A stretch of 9,692 bases of DNA from Bacteroides sp. (GTDB lineage Bacteria > Bacteroidota > Bacteroidia > Bacteroidales > SM23-62), in contig JAUVKJ010000044.1 in NCBI GenBank assembly GCA_030592145.1, positions 1 through 9,692 of the forward strand. Reading direction: 5' to 3'. The notes below the pieces were generated by a model that was given only the letters and a program-made list of their open reading frames with translations, was not told the DNA's origin and did not search any database. The position numbers were made by a program, and so were the translations under genes. Below are positions 1 through 6,929 of the stretch, piece after piece. The number at the start of each line of letters is the position of its first letter. The stretch's first letter is position 1.

Positions 1-713
1 ACAAACCAGATGGTGAATGCAGCGGCGGACATGAAACTCAGCCAGCCCAGAGAAATATAATATGGTAATTCGTTAAGGCTAAAGCTCAGGCCTTCAAAAG
101 GAATGGAAATAAGGATCAATGCGAGTCCACCAGTCATCAACTGGGCCGAATTCAGCAATATGGGGGGCAGGCCATCCCTGTATTTTACGATCACTACATT
201 GCCAATGTTTCCGGCGATATTGGCAGCAATCAGGATGAGGATGCCCCAGAATTCCTTTCCCTCTTGCCAGCTGAAGTTCTCCCTGCTGGCAGCAATGATC
301 ACCACTCCTGCCAGACCCAGGGAAATGGATCCCAGTTTACGAAATGAGAGGCGGTCATCTTTCAGGAGTATGTGTGCAATTATGGCTGAGAACATGGGAC
401 TGGCACCAATGATAATGGCAGTTAGTGAGGCGGGTACCAGGCTGATGCCAATGTAGAAACATGTATAAAGAAGTAAGGTCTGGAAAAAACCAAGCCGGGC
501 CACCTGTTTCCAGTTCTGCCTTATCAGGTGAATTGAGTTCTTCAGATTGCCGCAGAAAGGCAGAATGTATAATCCTGCCAAAAAGAATCTGATACCGGCA
601 AACTGCAGTGGTGTGGAATAATTCAACCCGATCTTTACGCCGACAAAAGCGGTTGACCATAAAAGGCAGGCCGCAATGGCAAGGAAAGTGGTACTGAGTA
701 TCTTTGAATGCAC
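1..713 (-). CDS. DMT-superfamily (EamA) transporter, 3' end cut by window edge
   Basis: Inner-membrane transporter of the drug/metabolite superfamily; the substrate cannot be read from the sequence. I translated the minus strand by hand and found one open frame of 237 codons running off the left edge, so roughly the last 60 residues of a usual EamA protein of about 300 are missing. The product is very hydrophobic. The first helix (about residues 5-28) carries LLWSTAFVGVKIGL, followed by the EamA-like stretches PLQFAGIRFFLAGL (35-48), SLVPASLTAIIIGASPMFSA (91-110) and a conserved-looking LGLAGVVII (132-140). The second EamA repeat begins near residue 155. The frame has no ATG before the first helix. 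The first usable start is GTG at 711-713, which puts the first helix at the N-terminus as the family requires; an in-frame stop lies at 759-761. It is divergent from the ABC permease at 768. Family call is firm, start less so. Confidence 0.88.
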   Translation of the reverse strand, partial: MHSKILSTTFLAIAACLLWSTAFVGVKIGLNYSTPLQFAGIRFFLAGLYILPFCGNLKNSIHLIRQNWKQVARLGFFQTLLLYTCFYIGISLVPASLTAIIIGASPMFSAIIAHILLKDDRLSFRKLGSISLGLAGVVIIAASRENFSWQEGKEFWGILILIAANIAGNIGNVVIVKYRDGLPPILLNSAQLMTGGLALILISIPFEGLSFSLNELPYYISLGWLSFMSAAAFTIWF

Positions 714-767
714 AAAAAGACTAAATTTACTTGCGCGAAATCGAACGGCTAAAGTAAATCATTTTTA

Positions 768-2024
768 GTGAAACGTCTCGTAAATACAGAGTTCTTTATT
801 GCCAGAAAGCTGATTTTCAGCAGGGACAAGGGTAAAAGTATTTCCCGTTCGATCCTTGATGTGGCCGTATTCGGTATTTCCCTGGGTCTTGCAGTCATGA
901 TCATCGCTGTGGCCGTGGTAACCGGTTTCAAAAATGAGATCAGCCGGAAAGTTGTGGGATTCGCTTCGCATATCCAGATCCTTAATTTTGATTCGAATAT
1001 CTCCTATGAAACCAGGCCCATTGACAGCCAGCAGGAGTTCCTCGATAAGCTGAGAACGGACCCGGCCATTAAAAATGTGCAGGTATTTGCCACCAAGGCA
1101 GGAATAATTAAAACAAAATCCGATATCCAGGGAGTTGTGCTGAAGGGTGTGGGCCCGGATCATGATTGGGACTTTCTGGAGGATTACCTGCAGGAAGGAA
1201 CAATTCCTGTCATACTGGATTCCGTGCAAAGCAATAATGTGATGATCTCGCGGTACATTGCATCCCTGCTGAAGCTGGAACTGAATGATGACTTCTTAAT
1301 GTATTTCATCCAGGATCCCCCCAGGATGAGACGGTTTACGGTAGCGGGAATATTTGAAACAAGCCTGGAAGAATTTGATAAGATTTTCGTTTTCGGAGAC
1401 ATCCGGCATATTCAGCGGCTTAATAACTGGACCGGGGAACAGATCAGTGGATTTGAAGTGAACATCAATGATTTCAGGGATCTCGAGGAGCAGACTTACC
1501 GGGTAATGAACCGCGTCGGATTTGGCTTTGAAGAAGATGGCTCCAGGCTGAGGGTGGTTAATATTCGTGATAAATATCCACAGATCTTTGACTGGCTGAA
1601 CCTCCAGGACATGAACGTCCTGATCATCCTGATCCTGATGCTTGTGGTCGCAGGATTTAATATGGTTTCAGGATTGCTGATACTGATCCTGGACCGGACC
1701 AATATGATCGGCATCCTCAAAGCCCTTGGAAGTCCCAATGTAAGCATCCGGGAAATTTTTCTCTACCAGTCTGGTTTCATGATCCTGAAGGGGCTTATCC
1801 TGGGGAACATAATAGGCATCGGGATATGTCTTGTACAAAATTACTTCGGGTTTATAAAACTCGACCAGTCATCCTATTATCTTGCCACTGTGCCCATCAA
1901 CCTGAATGTGCTCTATATCCTGGCACTAAACCTGGGCACGGCCGGAATCATCATCCTTATGCTCATCGTTCCGTCGATGGTCATCTCCAGGATCAGTCCG
2001 GCCCGGGCCATACGGTTTGAATAA
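768..2024 (+). CDS. ABC transporter permease, LolC/LolE (FtsX/MacB) type
   Basis: Predicted inner-membrane permease of a type VII ABC transporter, like LolC/LolE, which release lipoproteins from the inner membrane to the LolA carrier. At 418 residues it has the family's usual length. Helix 1 is at about 31-53. A large periplasmic domain follows (about 55-280), then an FtsX domain with helices at about 283-308, 331-356 and 381-402. Between helices 2 and 3 lies the typical cytoplasmic coupling segment DRTNMIGILKALGSPNVSI (309-327), and the C-terminus ISPARAIRFE is also typical. The start is GTG at 768: an in-frame stop at 750-752 leaves no ATG upstream, and no Shine-Dalgarno is visible. No ATPase gene is adjacent, so the partner LolD-like subunit must be elsewhere, as is common in Bacteroidota. 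Whether it really moves lipoproteins is inferred from the family. Confidence 0.9.
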   Translation: MKRLVNTEFFIARKLIFSRDKGKSISRSILDVAVFGISLGLAVMIIAVAVVTGFKNEISRKVVGFASHIQILNFDSNISYETRPIDSQQEFLDKLRTDPAIKNVQVFATKAGIIKTKSDIQGVVLKGVGPDHDWDFLEDYLQEGTIPVILDSVQSNNVMISRYIASLLKLELNDDFLMYFIQDPPRMRRFTVAGIFETSLEEFDKIFVFGDIRHIQRLNNWTGEQISGFEVNINDFRDLEEQTYRVMNRVGFGFEEDGSRLRVVNIRDKYPQIFDWLNLQDMNVLIILILMLVVAGFNMVSGLLILILDRTNMIGILKALGSPNVSIREIFLYQSGFMILKGLILGNIIGIGICLVQNYFGFIKLDQSSYYLATVPINLNVLYILALNLGTAGIIILMLIVPSMVISRISPARAIRFE

Positions 2025-2032
2025 AATCCAGA

Positions 2033-2047
2033 AGACCGGCCCGGTCT
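2033..2047. terminator. GC-rich hairpin between convergent genes, possible weak terminator
   Basis: A perfect 15-base inverted repeat, AGACCGG-C-CCGGTCT, lies 8 bases after the permease stop, in the 52-base gap between two convergent genes. Allowing a realistic loop, it would form a stem of about five or six pairs. A second, looser pair (GGAAT at 2055-2059 with ATTCC at 2072-2076) follows. Neither is followed by a run of T on either strand, so it is not a standard intrinsic terminator. Position between two gene ends is the main reason to suggest a role in transcript ending or 3'-end protection. Confidence 0.35.
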
Positions 2048-2076
2048 CCGTTCCGGAATTAGCTTAGGCGGATTCC

Positions 2077-2628
2077 TTACTTTTTACCTTTCTCAATCTC
2101 AGCCTTCAGGGCCTTATGATCTTCCTCATGCTTATTCATAGCACTCCTGATCTCCAGGCCAAGGGCTTCTTTGGTATTGTCGACTTTGACTTCCAGCTTC
2201 TGGTAGTCCCTGTCGATACGCTTTCGGTTTGTTATTACAAGAACCAGGAGAACAATGAAAAAAAGAAGGGAAACCAAGGCAAGGATCATCATCATTTTTT
2301 TTGTCCAATCGGCCATTGTGGTCCGGCTCTCAAGGGCTTTCTCCTCGGATGCTTTCAGTACCTGTTCCAGTTCGGATGACCTGGCACTATTCTTTTCCAT
2401 AGCCTCATCCGTCTCGGTAAAAGCCTGTTCTGCTTCCTTGATGGCTTCTTCCAGGGTTTTTTGCAACTTGTAAATTTTCGATTGCAGGCTCTTGGTTTTC
2501 TTTTTCTGAAGACCAAGCTCTTTCTTTAGACTTTTAACTTCCTCGAGAAGAATTGAGTCATTCTCCTGAGCTGATAAGCTGAGGGTGAAAAGCAGGATAA
2601 ACAAAGGGACTAACATTCTTTTCATCAT
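2077..2628 (-). CDS. Hypothetical single-pass membrane protein with coiled coils on both sides
   Basis: I do not recognise a named family. The 183-residue product starts with a basic and hydrophobic leader (1-20, LLFTLSLSA then Q21) that looks like a cleavable signal peptide. A long Lys/Glu/Leu-rich segment with heptad character follows at about 27-108, then a strong transmembrane helix at about 112-133 (MMMILALVSLLFFIVLLVLV). A basic NRKRIDR patch comes next, and a second charged helical segment at about 138-180. The basic patch after the helix predicts the C-terminus inside the cell, so the first coiled coil would be periplasmic and the second cytoplasmic. Two adjacent ATG codons (2626-2628 and 2623-2625) could start it. 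It is convergent with the permease and divergent from the Nudix gene, so it looks monocistronic. A scaffold or envelope-spanning sensor role would be a guess. Confidence 0.8.
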   Translation of the reverse strand: MMKRMLVPLFILLFTLSLSAQENDSILLEEVKSLKKELGLQKKKTKSLQSKIYKLQKTLEEAIKEAEQAFTETDEAMEKNSARSSELEQVLKASEEKALESRTTMADWTKKMMMILALVSLLFFIVLLVLVITNRKRIDRDYQKLEVKVDNTKEALGLEIRSAMNKHEEDHKALKAEIEKGKK

Positions 2629-2652
2629 AAATATGTTTAGGGGTGAACAGCA

Positions 2653-2684
2653 ATAAAATACAAAAATGCCGGCAATTTGCCAAA
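2653..2684 (-). promoter_or_regulatory. Candidate Bacteroidota-type promoter for the coiled-coil gene
   Basis: On the minus strand, TTTG (2681-2684) is followed after exactly 20 bases by TATTTTAT (2653-2660). The Bacteroidota sigma factor pattern is TTTG, 19-21 bases, TAnnTTTG, so the spacing fits and the -7 box differs in its last two bases. It would start a transcript a short distance upstream of the ATG at 2628. The region is AT-rich, so a chance match is possible. Confidence 0.35.
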
Positions 2685-2712
2685 CGAAAAGCTATGATCT
2701 TGGGGAAATACT

Positions 2713-2720
2713 TATTTTCG
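2713..2720 (+). promoter_or_regulatory. Possible -7 element for the Nudix gene
   Basis: TATTTTCG differs by one base from TAnnTTTG and lies 8 bases before the ATG chosen at 2729. No TTTG is visible at the expected upstream spacing. If real, the transcript would have almost no leader, and it would begin after the upstream ATG at 2666, which argues against that longer start. Confidence 0.22.
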
Positions 2721-2728
2721 TAGGGCAT

Positions 2729-3364
2729 ATGGAAAGGACCGATGGATTTATAAGCAAGCTCAGCCAATCCCTGCGTAAGGATTTACCGGGTCCGGAATCA
2801 CAATTTAAAATGGCTCCTGAGTTACGGTTGGAGAACAGTCATGGATTATTCCGTAATGCAGCAGTTATGATCCTTCTGTACAGAAATGGGGAGAGATGGC
2901 ATCTTGTCCTTATGAGAAGACCTGAATACGCGGGTGCCCACAGCAAGCAGGTAAGTTTGCCCGGCGGTAAACATGAAGGAAGGGATCCTGACCTGGAAGC
3001 AACAGCATTGCGTGAGACACATGAAGAACTTGGAATTGACAATTCAGCTATCCGGATAATCGGAGAACTCAGCAAGCTTCATATTCCGGTCAGCGGTATT
3101 AATGTATCTCCCTTTGTCGGGGTATATCCTGAGAAACCGGTCTTCTGTCCGGAGCCTTCGGAAGTTGCATACCTGATTGAAGTCCCCCTCTCAGATCTGC
3201 TGTCACCTGCAAACGTCAGAGAAGAACTACGGACACTTGTAAACAAACCAGTCAGGGTTCCTTATTATCAGATCGGTAAAGAGCAGATATGGGGAGCAAC
3301 GGCTATGATCCTTTCAGAATTCCTGGATGTCGTCAGGAGCCTGGATAGGGTTGTTCTTCAATAA
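2729..3364 (+). CDS. Nudix hydrolase, CoA pyrophosphatase (NudL-type)
   Basis: Predicted cytoplasmic enzyme that splits coenzyme A into 4'-phosphopantetheine and 3',5'-ADP, and may act on acyl- or oxidised CoA. In the 211-residue form, residues 61-80 (LMRRPEYAGAHSKQVSLPGG) match the NuCoA signature LLTRR...H.GQVSFPGG found next to the Nudix box in this subfamily. The Nudix box follows at 79-102, ending in RETHEELGI with the metal-binding glutamates. The C-terminal IWGATAMILSEFL (187-199) is also typical of NudL proteins. The frame stays open back to an ATG at 2666. I chose the ATG at 2729 because the 21 extra residues match nothing expected in the family, and the shorter N-terminus gives a normal length. 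The last 32 bases overlap the end of mltF on the other strand. Confidence 0.9.
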   Translation: MERTDGFISKLSQSLRKDLPGPESQFKMAPELRLENSHGLFRNAAVMILLYRNGERWHLVLMRRPEYAGAHSKQVSLPGGKHEGRDPDLEATALRETHEELGIDNSAIRIIGELSKLHIPVSGINVSPFVGVYPEKPVFCPEPSEVAYLIEVPLSDLLSPANVREELRTLVNKPVRVPYYQIGKEQIWGATAMILSEFLDVVRSLDRVVLQ

Positions 3365-4775
3365 TATTTTTATAATGTTCGTAACGTTCGAGCACCTGGA
3401 TCACATAATTGTAGGTTTCCCTTCCCCGGGCATAGCCATATTTCACATCCGGATCCCGGTAATATTTGGGATCTGATTTTTTCAGCAGGCACACATCCAC
3501 ATTATCGTACCAGATCCCTGAATCCACGCCATTCTTTTCAGCCAGGGTGATGGCGTCGAATATATGTCCGGGTCCCACATTATAGGCCGCCAGGATAAAC
3601 TTAACCCGTTCTTCCGGGTCGGGTATAGCATTCTCAAAACGCTTATCAAGCCATTGGATGAACTTAGTTCCGGCACGTATCTGTTCATTTGCAGGCGAGC
3701 GTTGTGAAACACCAAACCTGCGGGCCGTTGTTGGCATCAATTGCATCAGTCCGAATGCACCGGCCCATGAGCGGGCCCGTGGATCAAAACGGGATTCCTG
3801 GTAGATCAGGGAAGCCAGTAATCGCCAGTCCCACCCGATCTCCCGGCTGTATTCCTTGATATAATCATCGTATTCGGATATCTTCCCGGAACCCAGTGTA
3901 TAAAGTTCGCTTTTCATAATACTGGCTGACCTGCTGTTTTTAAAATACTTGTTGTAAATGACCGCATACCGGGTTGATTTCCGGTACTCCGCCAACCAGA
4001 CATTGATCTGCTTACGGAGTTCGTTAGCCCCCGAATTTACAGCCCAGGCAAGGTTTTGTGGAAAACTGACCGCGGTTTGTACATCCAGGTTGGGATAATA
4101 GGTCTGGTTCACCAGGGCAACATTCTCATCGCATACCGTATAATCAATCTGTCGGTCCGCTACCAGCATGATCAGGGTTTCAGCTTCTTCCGGCACGTCA
4201 ATGATTTCAATGGTATCGCCGATTTCTTCGGCAAGGTTCTGCATACGCTCGTAATAGGATGAATTTTGCTGGACATATACTTTCTTGCCTCCCAGCTCCA
4301 GTTGATTCCGGATCAATTCCCTTTCAATCCGGGATTCGGTCATCTTTTTCCACCCGTCCGGTTTTCTCTGAACAAGAACCTGTCTTGTCTGGCTGTGTGG
4401 AATGGTAAAATCGAATTTCTTTATGCGTTCTTTCGTAATGGTCAGGTTCAGGGCAATTAGGTCACAATCGCCCATGCGCAGGCAGTTGAAAGTTTCTTCC
4501 AGGTCATTGCTCACCACAATCTCAAGACGGATGTTCAGGTAATCTGCCAGGTCCTGGAGCAATTCATACTGGTAGCCCATGAGCTGTCCGCGGTAAATAA
4601 AATAATCGGTCGAATTAAAATTGGTTATGGCTACCATCCTGCCTCTCTCGAGGATCTGTGGAAGATCATTGACATGACGCCTGGAAAAGGATCTGTCAGG
4701 ATCACTTTTGCAGGCAGCTGATGTAAGAACAAGAAGCATCAGCAATAAACGAAGGGTCGGAATCCGCATGATCAT
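3333..4775 (-). CDS. mltF: Membrane-bound lytic murein transglycosylase F, lipoprotein
   Basis: Cleaves the glycan strands of peptidoglycan between MurNAc and GlcNAc, forming 1,6-anhydromuropeptides, in the periplasm. The 480 residues carry a lipoprotein leader with lipobox LTSAAC and lipidated Cys22. A solute-binding-protein family 3 domain follows (about 40-280), which in known MltF proteins senses muropeptides. The C-terminal domain is SLT/lysozyme-like (about 305-470). In that domain, YQESRFDP (325-332) holds the likely catalytic Glu327. GLMQLMP (342-348), AAYNVGPGH (396-404) and the YARGRETYNYV segment (448-458) are the other family motifs. ATG at 4773-4775 is used; an ATG two codons later would serve equally. 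It lies 85 bases downstream of the porin on the same strand, so the two could be co-transcribed, though a promoter-like sequence lies between them. Its tail overlaps the Nudix gene tail. Confidence 0.95.
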   Translation of the reverse strand: MIMRIPTLRLLLMLLVLTSAACKSDPDRSFSRRHVNDLPQILERGRMVAITNFNSTDYFIYRGQLMGYQYELLQDLADYLNIRLEIVVSNDLEETFNCLRMGDCDLIALNLTITKERIKKFDFTIPHSQTRQVLVQRKPDGWKKMTESRIERELIRNQLELGGKKVYVQQNSSYYERMQNLAEEIGDTIEIIDVPEEAETLIMLVADRQIDYTVCDENVALVNQTYYPNLDVQTAVSFPQNLAWAVNSGANELRKQINVWLAEYRKSTRYAVIYNKYFKNSRSASIMKSELYTLGSGKISEYDDYIKEYSREIGWDWRLLASLIYQESRFDPRARSWAGAFGLMQLMPTTARRFGVSQRSPANEQIRAGTKFIQWLDKRFENAIPDPEERVKFILAAYNVGPGHIFDAITLAEKNGVDSGIWYDNVDVCLLKKSDPKYYRDPDVKYGYARGRETYNYVIQVLERYEHYKNIIEEQPYPGS

Positions 4776-4794
4776 ATGTCGGACTTGAATGTCA

Positions 4795-4825
4795 ACAATT
4801 TAGTAATTGCATTGCAGCCTACAAA
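4795..4825 (-). promoter_or_regulatory. Possible promoter for mltF in the porin-mltF gap
   Basis: On the minus strand, TTTG (4822-4825) is followed after 19 bases by TAAATTGT (4795-4802). This resembles TTTG/N19-21/TAnnTTTG, with the last two bases of the -7 box off. It lies inside the 85-base gap between the porin stop and the mltF start, and would leave a leader of roughly 15 bases. If active, mltF would not depend only on read-through from the porin gene. Confidence 0.3.
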
Positions 4826-4860
4826 ATCAAAGCATTATTATAAATGAACAATTCAGGAGA

Positions 4861-6867
4861 TCAATTGTAGAATGTCCAGGAAAGGCCTATTTTAACAACC
4901 CTCCCGCGCGTCGGATAATTCAGTACATGAAAATAGTTTTTCTTGATCTGTCCGGCATAAGTATGGTCCCATCGAAGATAAAACCGGGTCCTTTTCAGTT
5001 TTGCGTTCAGGAACAGGTTCAGATAGGGATAATTCCCGATCTCGCGTACATCCTGGTTGTAAAATGTTCCGGTGGAGGGGGCAAATGCCAATGCTCTGTA
5101 TTTTGTATAGTAATACAGGTCAAAGCCGATCTCAGCCGTCAGGGCATTTTTTACTACGGTAAAACCCAGGAAGTTTGAAGTGTAATAGGAAAGATCGGGA
5201 ATTCGGGTCACATTATTATTACTGCTGACCTGGTAATGGATCTGGTGGTTGGAATGAAATATCCCCAGTTTGAAATTTTTTCTCAATTCCCCGCTGATGA
5301 CTGTTACAACGGGCTGATGCTGGACAGGTACGGCAGAATCATTGAAGAATACCAGGTCGCTGACCAGGGAGAAATCAACACGTCCCAGGGCCTTAATGGC
5401 TTCATTGCTGATGGTCAGGGAACCCCGGATATCCTTTGTCTTCCTGAAATCATTATACCATCTGTAATTATTTGACTCGTAGAAGCTCAGGAAATGATCC
5501 GGTTCTTCAATGGCAAACTTGCCGGATATACTGATCATGGATTCTCCTTTTTTGCCCTGGAACCGTTTGGTTATATAGCCATCCAGGACCAGGTCTGTAG
5601 CTTTATAGCCAAAAAGATAGTACTGCCCCCTGGCCATCCAGTCCCATCCGGCACCCACGGTATGCAAAAAACTGGCCCCGATATGAACGTTCTGATACTG
5701 ATAATCCTTATGGCTGACTATCGTCGTATCGCCGTTGTTGACAGTTGTATCCGCCGGAGTATTGAATGAATACTTCACCCAGTCATGTCTGAGAAATGCC
5801 CTTGCTCCAAAATCCGTTTCCCGGTTTGGATTTTCATCCAGCATCAGCTGGAAGGTATTGGATAGGGAACGGTAATAGGTTGAATCAAATGTCTGGTTGG
5901 GATCGATGTAATAATTCGGGTAAAAATCCCTGTTGTTATCCTTTATCATGTCTTCATACAACCGGTAATTCCGCTGGAATTCAAGGTTATGGATCAAGGA
6001 TCCGGTTTTTGTGGTCCGCTCTCTCAATCGCCTGAATCCCGTTTCACTGGTAGTGTCCGGAATCTGCTCGGCTTTGCCGAATTTATACCGCTGTGTGAAA
6101 TGATAGTTTAGATTCCGCATGGTGGATTCCGCATCATTCAGGTTCACCTCATAAGCTCTTTCATCCTTCTGTGAATTCATGAAGATGCTGTCATTTTTAA
6201 GTCCGCCGTTCTCCTGGGCATTCTGTGTATTCATATGAAAACTGGAATGGATGGAATAGTCTTTCCCGGTATAGGATCCAAAAAGGCTGACGCTGTTGAA
6301 TTTTGATTTCTGCCGCAGATATGTTCCTTCCGATCCAAGAAACCGGATGTCAAATCCCATATTAAGGAAGGGTGTAATATTCTGAGTATGAATAGCATGG
6401 AAAATTTCTTCACGCTTCTGTCTGTCCCCCGTCGAAGCAAAGTATTCAAGGAGGGTAAAAGGTTTTGTGATATTATAATAGACATTATTCTCAGGTGTAT
6501 ATAAATAAGAAGTAAAAGGCCTGAGGAAAAAATAGTCAGTCTGAAGGTTCCTGTTAAAATACAGATTATCCCGGGTTTGCAATCCGATGTTCCCCAGGTA
6601 AGCCTGCGAAATGCTATTTCGATAGACCGGGCTGGAAACCTGGAATCCCGTCTGGGCGGTATCCATTTCGTGATTCAGCATGACCGTAAAATCCTCCGCC
6701 ATGATCCAGGTCTTTACAAAGTTGGGTACAGTATCCTGTTTTGCCTGAATATTCATTCCTTCCGGCATATCCTGTGATTCCTGGAATTCCTGTCTTTCCT
6801 GGATTCTTTGGCTGAATCCCTGGAACTGGATAAGCAGCAACAGCAAGAGGACTGGAACATTCTTCAT
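4861..6867 (-). CDS. Putative outer-membrane porin, Porin_10 family
   Basis: Predicted outer-membrane beta-barrel of a Bacteroidota-specific family; its solute is unknown. The 668-residue product has a signal peptide (1-19, cleaved around GFS|Q20) and then a Gln/Glu-rich stretch, QRIQERQEFQESQD (20-33). The family's best-kept region follows: YYNITKPFTLLEYF (130-143), then TQNITPFLNMGFDIRF (161-176) and GTYLRQKSKFNSVSLF (181-196). The rest is long alternating aromatic and polar strands with Asn/Asp-rich turns. The chain ends in ...LSWTFYN, an aromatic end like the signal read by the BAM assembly machinery. The ATG at 6865-6867 is the only one that keeps the signal peptide. It is divergent from the C26 lipoprotein (62-base gap) and upstream of mltF. 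Family call is confident; transport function is inferred. Confidence 0.87.
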   Translation of the reverse strand: MKNVPVLLLLLLIQFQGFSQRIQERQEFQESQDMPEGMNIQAKQDTVPNFVKTWIMAEDFTVMLNHEMDTAQTGFQVSSPVYRNSISQAYLGNIGLQTRDNLYFNRNLQTDYFFLRPFTSYLYTPENNVYYNITKPFTLLEYFASTGDRQKREEIFHAIHTQNITPFLNMGFDIRFLGSEGTYLRQKSKFNSVSLFGSYTGKDYSIHSSFHMNTQNAQENGGLKNDSIFMNSQKDERAYEVNLNDAESTMRNLNYHFTQRYKFGKAEQIPDTTSETGFRRLRERTTKTGSLIHNLEFQRNYRLYEDMIKDNNRDFYPNYYIDPNQTFDSTYYRSLSNTFQLMLDENPNRETDFGARAFLRHDWVKYSFNTPADTTVNNGDTTIVSHKDYQYQNVHIGASFLHTVGAGWDWMARGQYYLFGYKATDLVLDGYITKRFQGKKGESMISISGKFAIEEPDHFLSFYESNNYRWYNDFRKTKDIRGSLTISNEAIKALGRVDFSLVSDLVFFNDSAVPVQHQPVVTVISGELRKNFKLGIFHSNHQIHYQVSSNNNVTRIPDLSYYTSNFLGFTVVKNALTAEIGFDLYYYTKYRALAFAPSTGTFYNQDVREIGNYPYLNLFLNAKLKRTRFYLRWDHTYAGQIKKNYFHVLNYPTRGRVVKIGLSWTFYN

Positions 6868-6872
6868 GCATT

Positions 6873-6902
6873 CAAAGTTAGCATATTTATAACGGCTGCA
6901 AG
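6873..6902 (-). promoter_or_regulatory. Bacteroidota-type promoter of the porin, nearly leaderless
   Basis: Minus-strand TAACTTTG (6873-6880) is a perfect match to the -7 consensus TAnnTTTG. CTTG (6899-6902) lies 18 bases upstream, one base short of the usual spacing and one base off TTTG. Only 5 bases separate the -7 box from the porin ATG, so the transcript would begin at or very near the start codon. Confidence 0.5.
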
Positions 6903-6929
6903 GCGGGCAAATTTTACTATTTTTATAAA

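Noticed and set aside
103..456. 117-codon plus-strand open frame with an ATG
   Set aside because: It lies antisense to the EamA transporter, which shows clear membrane helices and family motifs; the plus-strand product shows no domain-like pattern.
355..660. 101-codon minus-strand open frame
   Set aside because: Same strand but a different frame from the EamA transporter; its product has no transporter-like or other recognisable pattern.
720..767. TAAATTTA (722-729, plus) and TACTTTAG (minus) as promoters for the divergent GTG-start genes
   Set aside because: Each is one base off the -7 consensus, but no TTTG lies at the right spacing and the DNA is AT-rich, so support is too weak.
2666..2728. 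N-terminal extension of the Nudix protein from the upstream ATG
   Set aside because: The 21 added residues do not resemble NudL N-termini, would overlap the candidate promoter of the divergent gene, and precede a possible -7 box at 2713-2720.
6614..6871. 85-codon minus-strand frame starting near the porin start
   Set aside because: It is an out-of-frame shadow of the porin N-terminus; the porin frame has a signal peptide and family motifs.
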